From positions 124,001 to 188,000 of the forward strand of contig JAEWYQ010000073.1 of NCBI GenBank assembly GCA_023395555.1: 64,000 nucleotides of DNA, read 5' to 3'. The position numbers and the translations under genes are program-made. Positions 1-8,858 of this stretch are shown here, piece by piece. The notes beneath the pieces were generated by a model. The model saw only the letters and a program-made list of their open reading frames with translations, did not search any database and had not been told where the DNA came from. Origin of the DNA: Bacillota bacterium (GTDB taxonomy: Bacteria > Bacillota > Clostridia > Lachnospirales > Lachnospiraceae). Position 1 is the stretch's first letter; each line of letters begins with the position of its first letter.

Positions 1-1
1 C

Positions 2-733
2 AAGAGAGGTGCCCAGAATCCGGCCTATCTGAGGAGACCCGAGGTGGAACATTTTCATAAAATGCAGGCCTTATCGGGAGGGCTGATCAAACTGGTAGCC
101 ATTGCACCAGAGGAAGAAGGAGCGATGGAGTGTATCGAAGCCTTAAAGGATGAGGCCGTCATCTCACTGGCACACACCACCGCCGATTACGACCTGTCCA
201 TAGAAGCATACCGGAAAGGCGCTTCCCACCTCACCCATCTGTATAATGCCATGCCTCCCTTCTCCCACCGCAGCCCGGGTGTCATCGGCGCTGCCCTGGA
301 TTCGGAGCATGTTCATGTAGAATTAATCTCTGACGGGGTGCACGTTGCTCCCAGCGTAGTCCGCGCCACCTTCAAGATGTTCGGAGAGGACCGGATTATC
401 CTGATCAGCGACAGCATGATGGCCGCCGGACTGGAGGACGGCCAATATTCCCTGGGCGGGCAGGCCGTCACTGTAGTCGGCAACAAAGCCACTCTTGCCG
501 ACGGCACCATCGCAGGCTCTGTGACCAACCTTATGCAATGTGTCAGAACCGCGGTCAGCTTCGGGATTCCCCTTGCCGCCGCCATCCGCTGCGCCGCCGT
601 CAATCCTGCGAAAAAGATCGGCATCTTCGATCAGTACGGCAGCATTACACCCGGTAAGTATGCCAATCTGGTATTACTGAATCAGAAGCTTGAGATAGTA
701 AAAGTGATAATTAAAGGGAAGGAATTCAAATAG
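2..733 (+). CDS. nagA: N-acetylglucosamine-6-phosphate deacetylase, C-terminal part
   Basis: The product removes the acetyl group from N-acetylglucosamine 6-phosphate in the cytoplasm, the first committed step of amino-sugar catabolism. The frame is open from base 2, so the 5' end lies outside the window; a GTG at 44 is internal, because the upstream codons continue a NagA-like reading (KRGAQNPAYLRRPE). Family motifs are visible: the HLYNAMPPFSHRSPG segment with its metal-binding His, SDGVHV, the catalytic Asp in LISDSM, and the C-terminal NPAKKIGI / G-I-TPGKYANLV region typical of the amidohydrolase fold. About 243 residues remain of the usual 380 or so. A bidirectional terminator follows. 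Identification is secure; only the N-terminus is missing. Confidence 0.93.
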   Translation, partial: KRGAQNPAYLRRPEVEHFHKMQALSGGLIKLVAIAPEEEGAMECIEALKDEAVISLAHTTADYDLSIEAYRKGASHLTHLYNAMPPFSHRSPGVIGAALDSEHVHVELISDGVHVAPSVVRATFKMFGEDRIILISDSMMAAGLEDGQYSLGGQAVTVVGNKATLADGTIAGSVTNLMQCVRTAVSFGIPLAAAIRCAAVNPAKKIGIFDQYGSITPGKYANLVLLNQKLEIVKVIIKGKEFK

Positions 734-771
734 ACCGGATAAGCTGGCTGATTCGGTTTTAGCATATCAAA

Positions 772-809
772 AAACAGGCGTGATTCAATAACGGGAATCA
801 CGCCTGTTT
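772..809. terminator. Bidirectional intrinsic terminator
   Basis: A perfect 15-bp stem, AAACAGGCGTGATTC paired with GAATCACGCCTGTTT, encloses an 8-nt loop between two convergent genes. Read on the minus strand the stem is followed by a run of six T, so it should stop transcripts of the serine hydrolase gene. On the plus strand the T-tract is short (GTTTCTC), so termination after nagA is probably weaker. Confidence 0.85.
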
Positions 810-983
810 CTCAAGGCAAATAAATACAGCGCATTCTGTGGACGGGAAATGCTGTCTCTCTGCCAAAGAGATATTATGATAAAATTCTCTGTACCAAATG
901 ATGGTGTAATATGCAAAAACGATAGAAAAATTTAGGTCTCATAGATAATGTCGTAGAAATCCTGATGCTATTATACGAATATT

Positions 984-3086
984 TTATTTCACATATTCCA
1001 CTTTGAACTTCGCTCCCGCTTCACCGGCGAATACGATGTATCCTCCCTTGGGCAAATTTACCGTGCTGTCCTCTGTGAGGAGGGAGGAGTGGGTACAGAT
1101 ATCCTTGCTGTCATACACACTGAAGGAGGCATTCTTAGGAACCGTCACCTTCACCTTCCGGCCTTCCGCCGCCGAGCCGATTTTATACCAGCTGGCATAG
1201 CCGTCGTCCCCTATGGTAATCTGGAAGGATGCCTTGGAGGAGATCTCCTTGACCGCATCCTCTCCAATGTACAAGCCCCCTGCACTGCTCAAATATTCCG
1301 CTCCCGATTTGGTCGTGAACTGCAGATCCATCAGGTCTCTTCCGCCTACACCGGGAATTTGAACCTGGGTCTGCGCCCGGTTCTCGTCTATAATCCTGGC
1401 GCCGAAGCAGTACCCTTTATCAAATCCCGACAGGGTAATTTTTATCGCAGGGTAGCTAAGGGCATATATCTGGGAGGAATACTTCTCATTTATGAGGAAG
1501 TAGCGTTTTCCCGCCCTCTGATCCCAGGCTTTCTTCACCTTCTTAGACAGAGGATTGGCCTCCGTCTTCTGGGCCTGGTAGTTGGAATCCCCTATCTGCC
1601 CCAGTTGCGGCAGATTGATGTAATTCTCCAGGTACAAGTAGATAATTCCATTGCTTTCCTCATAAAAGGAGACATAGGCACTTCCGTCGGGGGCATAGAA
1701 TTTGCCGTCCCCGGTATATACAAATCTCTGGACCTGGGTTACCCCATTATATAAGCTTAGGTTTCCTGACTCACTGATTTCTATTTTGGCTACCCCGCCG
1801 GAGAAGGCGTAGATCCCCTCGTAGCGCTTCTCACTCTCCGGCATAGGGGCTTTCTCAGGAGCAGTAAATGCTTTATCCGGTTTTATCTCACGGATCCTCC
1901 CCTTTGCCAGCAATGCCTTAAGCAGCACGTTCTCGGCAAAGGCCCGTCCATAGGTGCTGGAAGCGCCGCTTAACAGAACAGCCATTGACACTCCTTCCTC
2001 CGGCAGCACGATCAGGCTTGCATGGTACAGCATGGTATCCCCGCCCTTTACCAGGGCTTTGATCCCGTACTCCCGGAAGGGACAGGTATCCACACTGTCC
2101 CAGCCCAGTCCGAAGGAGAGCTGGGAGCCGGTGCCGGGATACCACAGGCCGGATTTGTATTCACTCTTCGCCATGGCCTTTGCCGAGGTCTGGGTCAGAA
2201 CCTCCTCATCCCCGTCATATTGAAAGATTTGTGCGAAACGGCACAGATCCTCGGCGGTGGAATAAATCCCTCCCGCCCCGATGACATTCAAGGTATCCGC
2301 GGGAAGTTCTATGTTGGTGCCTGTCTTATAGGTCTTAGCCAATTTCGCCCGGTCGAAGTCATCCTGAGGGGTCTTCGTATTCTTCAGCTGCAGGGGCTCC
2401 GCGACATACTGCTTCAGATACTCGGTAAAGCTGAGTCCGCTTACCCGCTCCACCAGCAGCTCAGCAAGGCTGAAGCCGTCATTGCAGTATACGCTGAAGG
2501 CGCCGGGATCGGCCTTCAGCCGCTGACTCTTCAGATTCTCCAGGAGGGTATCCATACTCAGGGTATCATTATCCCCCAGCAGCATCGCATTGCTGAAGGT
2601 GCTCCCCAGCAGACCGGAGGAGTGGTTCAGAAGCATCCGGACGGTAATCTTCTTGTATCTCTGATCCGCCATCTTAAATTCCGGGAGATATTGCACCACC
2701 GGCTTATCCAGCTTCACCTTCCCGCTGTCCGCCAGCTGCATCACGGCAGCAGCGGTAAACATCTTACTTATGGAGCCGATTCCGTACATGTTTTCCTTGT
2801 CCGGCAGCTTCTTGTCCTCCTTGCTGTACACACCCGCCTGCCCGGATACCACGATCTCACCCTGGTCCATCAGCGCGTACTGCACGCTGGTTGCTCCATA
2901 CAGGGCGGTCAGCAGCCTTGCCGAGGTCTGGGCCTGCTTCTCCACATCATCATAAATGGAGGCTGCGCTTGCCGTCCTCCAATTCGCTGACGCCCCGGCG
3001 TTAACGGGAAGTACCGCCATGGTCAGCAGCAGTATTACAGCAATTCCGGTTCTTATCCATCTCTTGCATTTTATTAAAGTATGCAT
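984..3086 (-). CDS. Secreted serine hydrolase of the class C beta-lactamase / DD-peptidase family
   Basis: The protein (700 residues) begins with a Sec signal peptide: a basic stretch, a hydrophobic core around residues 13-27, and a likely cleavage after VNAGA. The penicillin-binding-protein-like fold follows, with the nucleophile motif S-x-x-K at residues 105-108 (SISK) and a Y-x-N motif (YCN) in the VYCNDGFSLAELL segment. The last 280 residues are an extra beta-rich region beyond the usual 380-residue catalytic domain. Such enzymes act outside the membrane as esterases, D-aminopeptidases or DD-peptidases; the substrate cannot be told from sequence. The start is fixed by AGGAGGAG about ten bases upstream. 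A 76-residue membrane peptide gene lies 58 bp upstream on the same strand and may be co-transcribed. Confidence 0.85.
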   Translation of the reverse strand: MHTLIKCKRWIRTGIAVILLLTMAVLPVNAGASANWRTASAASIYDDVEKQAQTSARLLTALYGATSVQYALMDQGEIVVSGQAGVYSKEDKKLPDKENMYGIGSISKMFTAAAVMQLADSGKVKLDKPVVQYLPEFKMADQRYKKITVRMLLNHSSGLLGSTFSNAMLLGDNDTLSMDTLLENLKSQRLKADPGAFSVYCNDGFSLAELLVERVSGLSFTEYLKQYVAEPLQLKNTKTPQDDFDRAKLAKTYKTGTNIELPADTLNVIGAGGIYSTAEDLCRFAQIFQYDGDEEVLTQTSAKAMAKSEYKSGLWYPGTGSQLSFGLGWDSVDTCPFREYGIKALVKGGDTMLYHASLIVLPEEGVSMAVLLSGASSTYGRAFAENVLLKALLAKGRIREIKPDKAFTAPEKAPMPESEKRYEGIYAFSGGVAKIEISESGNLSLYNGVTQVQRFVYTGDGKFYAPDGSAYVSFYEESNGIIYLYLENYINLPQLGQIGDSNYQAQKTEANPLSKKVKKAWDQRAGKRYFLINEKYSSQIYALSYPAIKITLSGFDKGYCFGARIIDENRAQTQVQIPGVGGRDLMDLQFTTKSGAEYLSSAGGLYIGEDAVKEISSKASFQITIGDDGYASWYKIGSAAEGRKVKVTVPKNASFSVYDSKDICTHSSLLTEDSTVNLPKGGYIVFAGEAGAKFKVEYVK

Positions 3087-3144
3087 ATTAAATTCTCCTC
3101 CTGCAATCTATAATAACAGATAACTTAACCTTCTTTTTCCCTCT

Positions 3145-3375
3145 TTATGATTTCCTGATATAGTACTCCAGGTCATGAAAATTATTGGGGAACAGGTATA
3201 TCTCAATTCCTGTTTTTATTTCATCAACAGGAATCATGCTATTCCACTTTATTATCTTATAAGTTAACGATGTATAGGTTGTTGTTCCTCCGTCCTTATA
3301 GACATTCCGTATTGGAAAGAGAAGGATTACCACTATCCCTAAGATTATTAAAAGCCTGATGTTTTTTCTCTTCAT
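3145..3375 (-). CDS. Small single-pass membrane protein of unknown function
   Basis: The 76-residue product has one N-terminal membrane segment (LLIILGIVVILLFPI) followed by a short extracytoplasmic part containing YKDGGTTTYTSLTYKIIKW. From memory, short secreted peptides with this YKDGGT...Y...L-Y-x-I-x-KW pattern recur in Clostridia, without a known function. A strong ribosome binding site (AAAGGAGG) precedes the ATG. It lies just upstream of the secreted serine hydrolase on the same strand, so the two may share a transcript. It is a real gene by its ribosome binding site and signal-like N-terminus, but its role is unknown. Confidence 0.65.
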   Translation of the reverse strand: MKRKNIRLLIILGIVVILLFPIRNVYKDGGTTTYTSLTYKIIKWNSMIPVDEIKTGIEIYLFPNNFHDLEYYIRKS

Positions 3376-3501
3376 CGTTTTATTTCCTCCTTTCCGGAAG
3401 ATGCTCTTACTTCTCCGCAGCGTCTTACCACATCATACCATATTCTTCTCTCTCTTCCAACCAACGTATTCCATTTTTAATTAAATTCCAATAATAAAGA
3501 A

Positions 3502-3525
3502 GGGCAGCCTATTTTCAGGCTGCCC
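3502..3525 (-). terminator. Intrinsic terminator after the Doc remnant
   Basis: A perfect 9-bp stem (GGGCAGCCT / AGGCTGCCC) with a 6-nt loop is followed on the minus strand by TTCTTTATTATT. It lies 27 bp past the stop of the broken Doc gene and would also end read-through from the glycyl radical enzyme gene. Confidence 0.75.
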
Positions 3526-3552
3526 ATACTATCTCTTGTCTGATTCCGTTCT

Positions 3553-3850
3553 TTACTGTTGGTGTTCGATAATCCATTTCAAAATATCCTCTGCACTTAT
3601 TTCTCCCGATGCCAATGCAGGAATAGTATCACTTCCATCTGCCATTGAATGGTTTTTTACCAATCCAAAACATAGTTGTGCTGCCTTTGCCTGAATACTT
3701 GGATATAATTCTTCTCTGCCAAGCAATTGAAACGGATTAGAAAGAGCGGAAATCAAGCATACCCTCATCACGAATACCATCACTTCCTCCGGTAGCTTCC
3801 GATCAAACATGTATGGATTTTCTTTTTCAGCTTTGCTGAAATCAATGACA
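3553..3850 (-). pseudogene. Decayed Doc (Fic-fold) toxin gene
   Basis: The longest open stretch (3553-3810) reads SALSNPFQLLGREELYPS then AAQLCFGLVKNHSMADG, which matches the middle of death-on-curing proteins. The family then carries an H-x-F-x-D-G-N-K-R loop and about forty more residues; here ADG runs directly into a C-terminal tail ending ALASGEISAEDILKWIIEHQ, so that segment has been deleted. The N-terminal part is in other frames: shifting by one base recovers EATGGSDGIRDEGMLD, and further upstream a third frame gives KIHTCLI, so at least two frameshifts are present. Doc normally phosphorylates EF-Tu and is paired with an antitoxin; no antitoxin gene is visible. The gene must be inactive. 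Confidence 0.75.
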
Positions 3851-3876
3851 AGATATCAAGGTATATAAACTAATTG

Positions 3877-6078
3877 CTAATATAGGGTCCGGGAGGCTAT
3901 TTCCTTTTGGACATTGGGTGACAGGGTTACAAACCTGGCACTGAAGCCGCCTACCCGCACCATGAGATGTCCGTATTTCTCCGGCTCCTTCATGGCATTC
4001 TCAAGATCATGACGGTTAAGCACACTGATCATGGCCTGCTGGCCGCCTTTTGTAAAATATGTTTTCAGAATGCATTTTAAAACATCCTCATGCTGCGTAA
4101 ACAGCTCCCGCGAGACAGTCATATTCTGGACTGCTCCGGCATGGATATGGGTGTCCAGCTTCGTCAGGGAGTTCAGCATCGCCGTAAGCCCGTTCTGATC
4201 CGTTCCTCCGGCCGGATTATTGGCATTCGCCATGGGCTCCCCTGACTTCCTTCCATCTGCGGATGCCCCTGTAAAGCCTCCCAGTATGGTGTTGGCCTCA
4301 TTATTAATGATGACCACCAGATAAGAATGAAGTCCGATTCTGTCCTTTTGCTCCTTCACCTTATTACACAGGAAGTTATGGAAATCCATGGCAAGGGAAT
4401 CCACTCCTTCCAGGTCATTCCCGTATTTCTCAGCCTTTAAGAGGATATCACGCTCTTTCTCATATCCCTCAAAATCCGCTTTTATTGCCCTCAGCAGAGT
4501 GTCCCGGCTGATTAATTTCTTTTCATACACCACTTTCTTGATGGCATACAGGCTGTTGGAGGTATTAATATTACCATAGGTCTCCAGGGTGCCTCCCAGG
4601 TATTTGGCTCCGCCCTCCAGCACACCCTTTCCGCGCTCCAGACAATTGTCAAAGAGAATGCTAATGTACAGCAGAGGAGCCGTTTCTGCAACAAAATCAT
4701 ATTCCAGCTTCTGCTGCTCCCCTAGAATCTCGATATAATAAGTCAGCTGCTTCTGATAAGCCCGGTAGAATTCCTCAAAGGTCTCAAAATCCGTCAGTGA
4801 GCCCAGCTTTAAGCCCATATCCTTTTCATCCCGAATGTCATAGCCGTTGAACATGGTTACTTCCAGGGCTTTTAAAAGATTGATGATGCCGTTGGGGGAG
4901 CCGATGCTTTTCTTATTGATTACATATTCTCCGCAGCCAAACATCATATATTCCACCGCTTCTTCCTCCGGTATTTCAAAGGCCTGCCGCACAGCGGGAA
5001 TATTCACCTCATCATGATAGAGCATGGGATAGGTTCTGCCCTCGCTGATACACTGGTAGGCCTTCTCCAGCAGAAGGGGATTCTGTCCCTCATAAAACCG
5101 CAGGGAAAGCTGGGGTTCCACTTCCTTCACGGTCCTGGAAGCTTCAATGGCAAGCAGGGCAAAGGCATCCGCCGCGGCTTCCTGCTTCCTTCCCTTTCCT
5201 CCAATGATGACGCGTCCGTGGAATACCGTATTTCGGTCAGCGATGAGCTTCCATAAGGACTGGACATAGCGAAGAGCCTCTTCCTCGGTAATTCTTCCAA
5301 GCTCATAATCCCTGACCAGGAACTCTCCCAGATAGCTGTCCATTCTTCCATAATTCAGTACTCCGCTGATGAGCGCGTAAATCCACACCAGCTGCATGGC
5401 TTCCACAAAGGTCTCCGGCGCACGCCCCGCGATCTTTTTCAAGGCCCCTGCCAGCTCGGCCCTTCCCCCCTGCTCCGCCTCTTCGGCATACCGGATACAG
5501 ACAGAGGATAGGGTATCCAGGGCCATCTCCATGGCCGCATACAGCTCTGTCTCCCGGCCGGAAGCCTCTGCCGCCCTTCTGTATTCTCTTATTTCTTCCT
5601 TCAGTCCGTCCAGTCCCAATGCAAGAAGCTTATCATAATCCAGATAGGCTCCCACCACCCGGTACAGCGGGAAGGCTATCTGGGAATGCATCCAGTAGAT
5701 ATCCTCCGGCAATGCCTGCTTCATGTATTCGGGAAATGCCTGCCGCAGCCGGTACCTGGTCTCCTGTGTCTTCCAGAACCCCAGCAGCTCCTTCATCTCC
5801 CCGATCTGCTCCGGCGTACAGCCTTCCCGTATCCAGGCCTCTTCCGAACGCACTTCATCATAAAAGTATCCTACGCTCCGGCCAAGCAAGGGTTCATTGG
5901 AAAAACCCACTTCTACAACCCGCTTTCTTCCGGCAAGAAGATCCTCCTGCTCCATGGGGATAAACTGATATTTGCTCATCACCTTCAGGCACTCCGCCTC
6001 GCGGATGGCTTTGTGGCTGCTTTCATGCTCCTGATAGGTTTTTGTAAAGCTTGTGAGATATTCATAAAATGATAACAT
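3877..6078 (-). CDS. Glycyl radical enzyme of the pyruvate formate-lyase superfamily, substrate unknown
   Basis: The 733-residue protein has the hallmarks of an oxygen-sensitive glycyl radical enzyme. The radical loop RVGGFSARF lies near the C-terminus (radical Gly about residue 711). The thiyl-radical Cys is in FGCGEYV at about residue 382, with the C-x-E arrangement of the dehydratase/lyase branch. Pyruvate formate-lyase itself has a Cys-Cys pair, so this is not PflB. The start at 6078 is chosen because AAAGGAGG sits ten bases upstream; a start 24 codons earlier lacks a site and gives an unlike N-terminus. The activase gene diverges from the other side of the 170-bp gap. Substrate is unassigned; diol dehydratase, C-C lyase and C-N lyase classes all share this motif. 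Confidence 0.88.
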   Translation of the reverse strand: MLSFYEYLTSFTKTYQEHESSHKAIREAECLKVMSKYQFIPMEQEDLLAGRKRVVEVGFSNEPLLGRSVGYFYDEVRSEEAWIREGCTPEQIGEMKELLGFWKTQETRYRLRQAFPEYMKQALPEDIYWMHSQIAFPLYRVVGAYLDYDKLLALGLDGLKEEIREYRRAAEASGRETELYAAMEMALDTLSSVCIRYAEEAEQGGRAELAGALKKIAGRAPETFVEAMQLVWIYALISGVLNYGRMDSYLGEFLVRDYELGRITEEEALRYVQSLWKLIADRNTVFHGRVIIGGKGRKQEAAADAFALLAIEASRTVKEVEPQLSLRFYEGQNPLLLEKAYQCISEGRTYPMLYHDEVNIPAVRQAFEIPEEEAVEYMMFGCGEYVINKKSIGSPNGIINLLKALEVTMFNGYDIRDEKDMGLKLGSLTDFETFEEFYRAYQKQLTYYIEILGEQQKLEYDFVAETAPLLYISILFDNCLERGKGVLEGGAKYLGGTLETYGNINTSNSLYAIKKVVYEKKLISRDTLLRAIKADFEGYEKERDILLKAEKYGNDLEGVDSLAMDFHNFLCNKVKEQKDRIGLHSYLVVIINNEANTILGGFTGASADGRKSGEPMANANNPAGGTDQNGLTAMLNSLTKLDTHIHAGAVQNMTVSRELFTQHEDVLKCILKTYFTKGGQQAMISVLNRHDLENAMKEPEKYGHLMVRVGGFSARFVTLSPNVQKEIASRTLY

Positions 6079-6248
6079 GCTTTTTACCTCCTTTCCTGGC
6101 TGCAGCTCCGTCTGCGGATACACTGCGGCCTTTCTTGACTGTCTCTTCACAATGATTGACTTCCTGACTGATCTATACTAATATATATATATATTTTAAT
6201 ATCAAGCAGTAGCCGAGAGCTTAACGTACCATTAGAAGAGGTGTTTTT

Positions 6249-7124
6249 ATGGGAATTATTTTTGATATTCAACGATGCAGTTATAACGACGGTCCCGGTA
6301 TCCGTACCACCGTCTTTCTTAAGGGCTGCAATCTCCGCTGTCCCTGGTGCCACAATCCGGAGTCCTTTCTGCAAAAGCCCCAGCTTCAATATATCGCCGG
6401 CAAATGTATTCATTGCAGACGGTGCGGCTCTATGTGCCCCAATCAGGTTCACAGCTTTCCAAATCAGCTTCACCGGGTGGACTTTCAAAAATGCAATGTC
6501 AGCAAAGCCTGCATCGGGGTATGCCCCACCGGCGCCCTTTCCCTCATCGGGCAGGAGATGTCGGCGGATGAAATTCTTCAAATCATTTTAAAGGATAAGG
6601 ACTATTATGATGCCAGCCAGGGAGGTGTTACCTTCTCCGGCGGCGAGCCCACCTTCCAGCCGGAATTCCTGCTGGAGCTTCTGACGCTCTCCAAGGAACA
6701 CGGTCTGCATACCTGCGTTGAAACCAACGGCTATGTCCGCAAACCCATCCTTGAACAAATCCTTCCCCTTACCGATCTCTTTCTTCTGGACTATAAGACA
6801 GAGGATCCGGAAGCCTTGTCTAAGATCCCCGGAACAGGGGACGGAAGACTCTGGCGGGAGGCTCTGGATTATATCCAGTCCATGAATAAGCCTGTTATTC
6901 TGCGCCTGCCCATTATCCCAGGCTTTAACGATAACCCGGAGCATTTTGCCGCAGCTAAGGCTGTCCGGCAGCGCTATCCGGTCATCCGGAAGCTTGAGGT
7001 AATGCCCTATCATTTATTAGGTCTGGACAAATGGTCCCGCGTCGGCCTCGATTATTCCCTAAAGGAGCAGCCGGGTGCGACTCCCCAGCAGACCGCCCTC
7101 TGGAATTCCATGCTGTCGGATTAG
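6249..7124 (+). CDS. Glycyl radical enzyme activating enzyme (radical SAM)
   Basis: This 291-residue protein installs the glycyl radical on its partner, using S-adenosylmethionine and a [4Fe-4S] cluster held by C27-x3-C31-x2-C34 (GCNLRCPWC). After it comes an inserted ferredoxin-like region with two Cys sets, CIHCRRCGSMCP and KCNVSKACIGVCP. This is typical of activases of non-PFL glycyl radical enzymes and supports the assignment of the divergent gene to the dehydratase/lyase branch. The SGGEPTFQ segment binds SAM. The start has AGAGGTG about seven bases upstream. The stop overlaps the convergent ROK gene by four bases. Activity certain by family; specificity inferred from adjacency. Confidence 0.93.
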   Translation: MGIIFDIQRCSYNDGPGIRTTVFLKGCNLRCPWCHNPESFLQKPQLQYIAGKCIHCRRCGSMCPNQVHSFPNQLHRVDFQKCNVSKACIGVCPTGALSLIGQEMSADEILQIILKDKDYYDASQGGVTFSGGEPTFQPEFLLELLTLSKEHGLHTCVETNGYVRKPILEQILPLTDLFLLDYKTEDPEALSKIPGTGDGRLWREALDYIQSMNKPVILRLPIIPGFNDNPEHFAAAKAVRQRYPVIRKLEVMPYHLLGLDKWSRVGLDYSLKEQPGATPQQTALWNSMLSD

Positions 7125-8059
7125 TCCGCCGCCAGCAGGAGCTTCTTTTTCTCCGCGTTCAATCGATGATATCCATAGAGTCCCGCGCCTATGATGCCAT
7201 TCTCCTGCTCATCCCGGGCATAAAGAATATGTAACCCATAGGCAGGGTAGGGCTTTCTTGAGTGTTTAATAATGAATTCCTCCAGAAGCTTCTTCGGAAA
7301 GCCTTCCATCTGCAGAATTCCTCCTCCCAGAATAATATGATCCGGATCAAAAATATTAATTTCCGTGGCAATGGGTATGGACAGATATTCCACCTGCTCT
7401 CTGATCTCCTCCGTATCCCCGTGCTTCACATAGATATCCTTAATACTCGTACCGGCAAATTTTGTCCGGCACAGCTCCTCCAGATAACGTCCGGCGGCTA
7501 TGGCCTCGATGCAGCCCTCGTTTCCGCAGGAGCATCTTTTTTTGCTCCCTAAGGTAGGCATATGCCCCAGCTCACCGGCAACTCCATGTTTTCCTAACAG
7601 AATCTCATCGTTTATATAAATCGCATTGCCAAAACCGGTTCCTATATAAAAGCCCAGGGTCAGATCACCCTTCGGGATCTCCAGATTGTCAAGATCATGG
7701 TACATGAGCATATTCACATCCCGGTTGATATATACGGGAATCCGGAATCTCTCCTCACACAGATCTACAATGGGGATATTATCAAGGCCGTCAATATTCG
7801 GTGTGGAAAGCAGAACCCTGCGGTCATGATCAATGGTAGAAGGGAAGCCCATGGAAATAGCCTGGATATCAAACTCCTTCTGATGCATCTCCATATATGA
7901 TTCTATAAAATCCATCAGCCCATTAATAAAATGGTTATCGCTCTGTAAATCAGTAATACTGCATATATATGGATGATATAGCTTGTTCAGCCGGTCTACT
8001 ATCCCCATCCGGCAGTAGGTGCCCCCGATATCCAAACCTATTACACATTTTATTCGCAT
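7121..8059 (-). CDS. ROK-family sugar kinase
   Basis: The 312-residue protein has the ROK phosphate loop near its N-terminus (GLDIGGTYCRMGIVD) and the zinc site CSCGNEGCIE in the middle, with no DNA-binding domain, so it is a kinase rather than a NagC-type repressor. ROK kinases phosphorylate hexoses such as glucose, fructose, mannose, allose or N-acetylmannosamine with ATP. The start at 8059 is preferred because AGAGGAG lies correctly upstream; an ATG eight codons earlier has none. It is the last gene of the LacI / AlsE / ROK unit. Next to an allulose-6-phosphate epimerase homologue, an allose, allulose or fructose substrate is plausible but unproven. Confidence 0.85.
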   Translation of the reverse strand: MRIKCVIGLDIGGTYCRMGIVDRLNKLYHPYICSITDLQSDNHFINGLMDFIESYMEMHQKEFDIQAISMGFPSTIDHDRRVLLSTPNIDGLDNIPIVDLCEERFRIPVYINRDVNMLMYHDLDNLEIPKGDLTLGFYIGTGFGNAIYINDEILLGKHGVAGELGHMPTLGSKKRCSCGNEGCIEAIAAGRYLEELCRTKFAGTSIKDIYVKHGDTEEIREQVEYLSIPIATEINIFDPDHIILGGGILQMEGFPKKLLEEFIIKHSRKPYPAYGLHILYARDEQENGIIGAGLYGYHRLNAEKKKLLLAAD

Positions 8060-8121
8060 CCTTATCTCCTCTTTTCGTTTCATACTGATACGCTCTTATT
8101 CCGCAGGGCGCGTACGGGCGG

Positions 8122-8805
8122 TCAGCCTGGGCTGACCGCTGTCTCAAAATCACGGTACATAAGATCTATCGCCTCGTTTAAGTCCGGGGCCAGCCCGAAC
8201 AGTCCGGTATTGCCCATAACATATGCTTCGGCTCCGGCTTCATCCATTGCTTTAAAATTGGCAATGTTGCAGGCTCCGTCCACCTGTATGATATAATCCA
8301 GGTTATGCTCCTCCCGGTAAGCCTTCGCCTCCCGGATCTTATCCAGAACCTCCGGGACAAATTTGCTGCCGGAATATCCGATATCCACGGTCATAACCGT
8401 CAGCAGCTTTACACGATTTAAATAATGCTTTACATATACAAGAGGGGTGGCGGGGTTAAGCGTTACACCAAACTGGCACCCTAATGTCTCGATCTTGTCA
8501 ATTAAGCGGAATGCCTCATGGTTAATCGTTTCCGCATGACAGCTGATAATGCTGGCCCCGGCTTTTGCCAGTTCCTCGATATAATCTCCCGGATGCTCCA
8601 CCATAAGGTGGCATTCTATGGGCTTGGCCGCTGCCTTGGAACACGCCTGCACAAATACAGGGGACAGGGTTATATTTTTTGCATAATGACCATCCATAAT
8701 ATCCGCATGGTACATATCTATTCTGTTGTTCAGTATCTTCAGCTGATCCTCCACATGCAATAAATCCATACACATGAGGGAAGCGCCGAATATTGGTTTT
8801 TTCAT
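8122..8805 (-). CDS. alsE: D-allulose-6-phosphate 3-epimerase / ribulose-phosphate 3-epimerase family
   Basis: This 227-residue TIM-barrel protein matches Escherichia coli AlsE more closely than Rpe as far as I can recall the sequences: shared blocks include SLMCMDLL, DIMDGH, LTLSP/ITLSP, CHLMV, ETIN-AFRLID and VMTVD. AlsE interconverts D-allulose 6-phosphate and D-fructose 6-phosphate in the cytoplasm. Metal-binding His and Asp positions (DIMDGH, CHLMVEHP, QVDGACN) are intact. The start at 8805 has AAAGGAGC upstream; a longer frame extends back into the LacI gene and is unlikely. It sits between the LacI regulator and the ROK kinase on one strand. Rpe-type activity on ribulose 5-phosphate remains an alternative. 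Confidence 0.82.
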   Translation of the reverse strand: MKKPIFGASLMCMDLLHVEDQLKILNNRIDMYHADIMDGHYAKNITLSPVFVQACSKAAAKPIECHLMVEHPGDYIEELAKAGASIISCHAETINHEAFRLIDKIETLGCQFGVTLNPATPLVYVKHYLNRVKLLTVMTVDIGYSGSKFVPEVLDKIREAKAYREEHNLDYIIQVDGACNIANFKAMDEAGAEAYVMGNTGLFGLAPDLNEAIDLMYRDFETAVSPG

Positions 8806-8858
8806 ATCTGCTCCTTTCTGCTGCGAAAGAGGCCTGGGGCAGATGTCTCGCGGACGGC

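Noticed and set aside
2022..2990. A 322-codon open frame on the plus strand inside the serine hydrolase gene
   Set aside because: It is antisense to a gene with clear signal peptide and catalytic motifs, shows no recognisable domain, and has no ribosome binding site.
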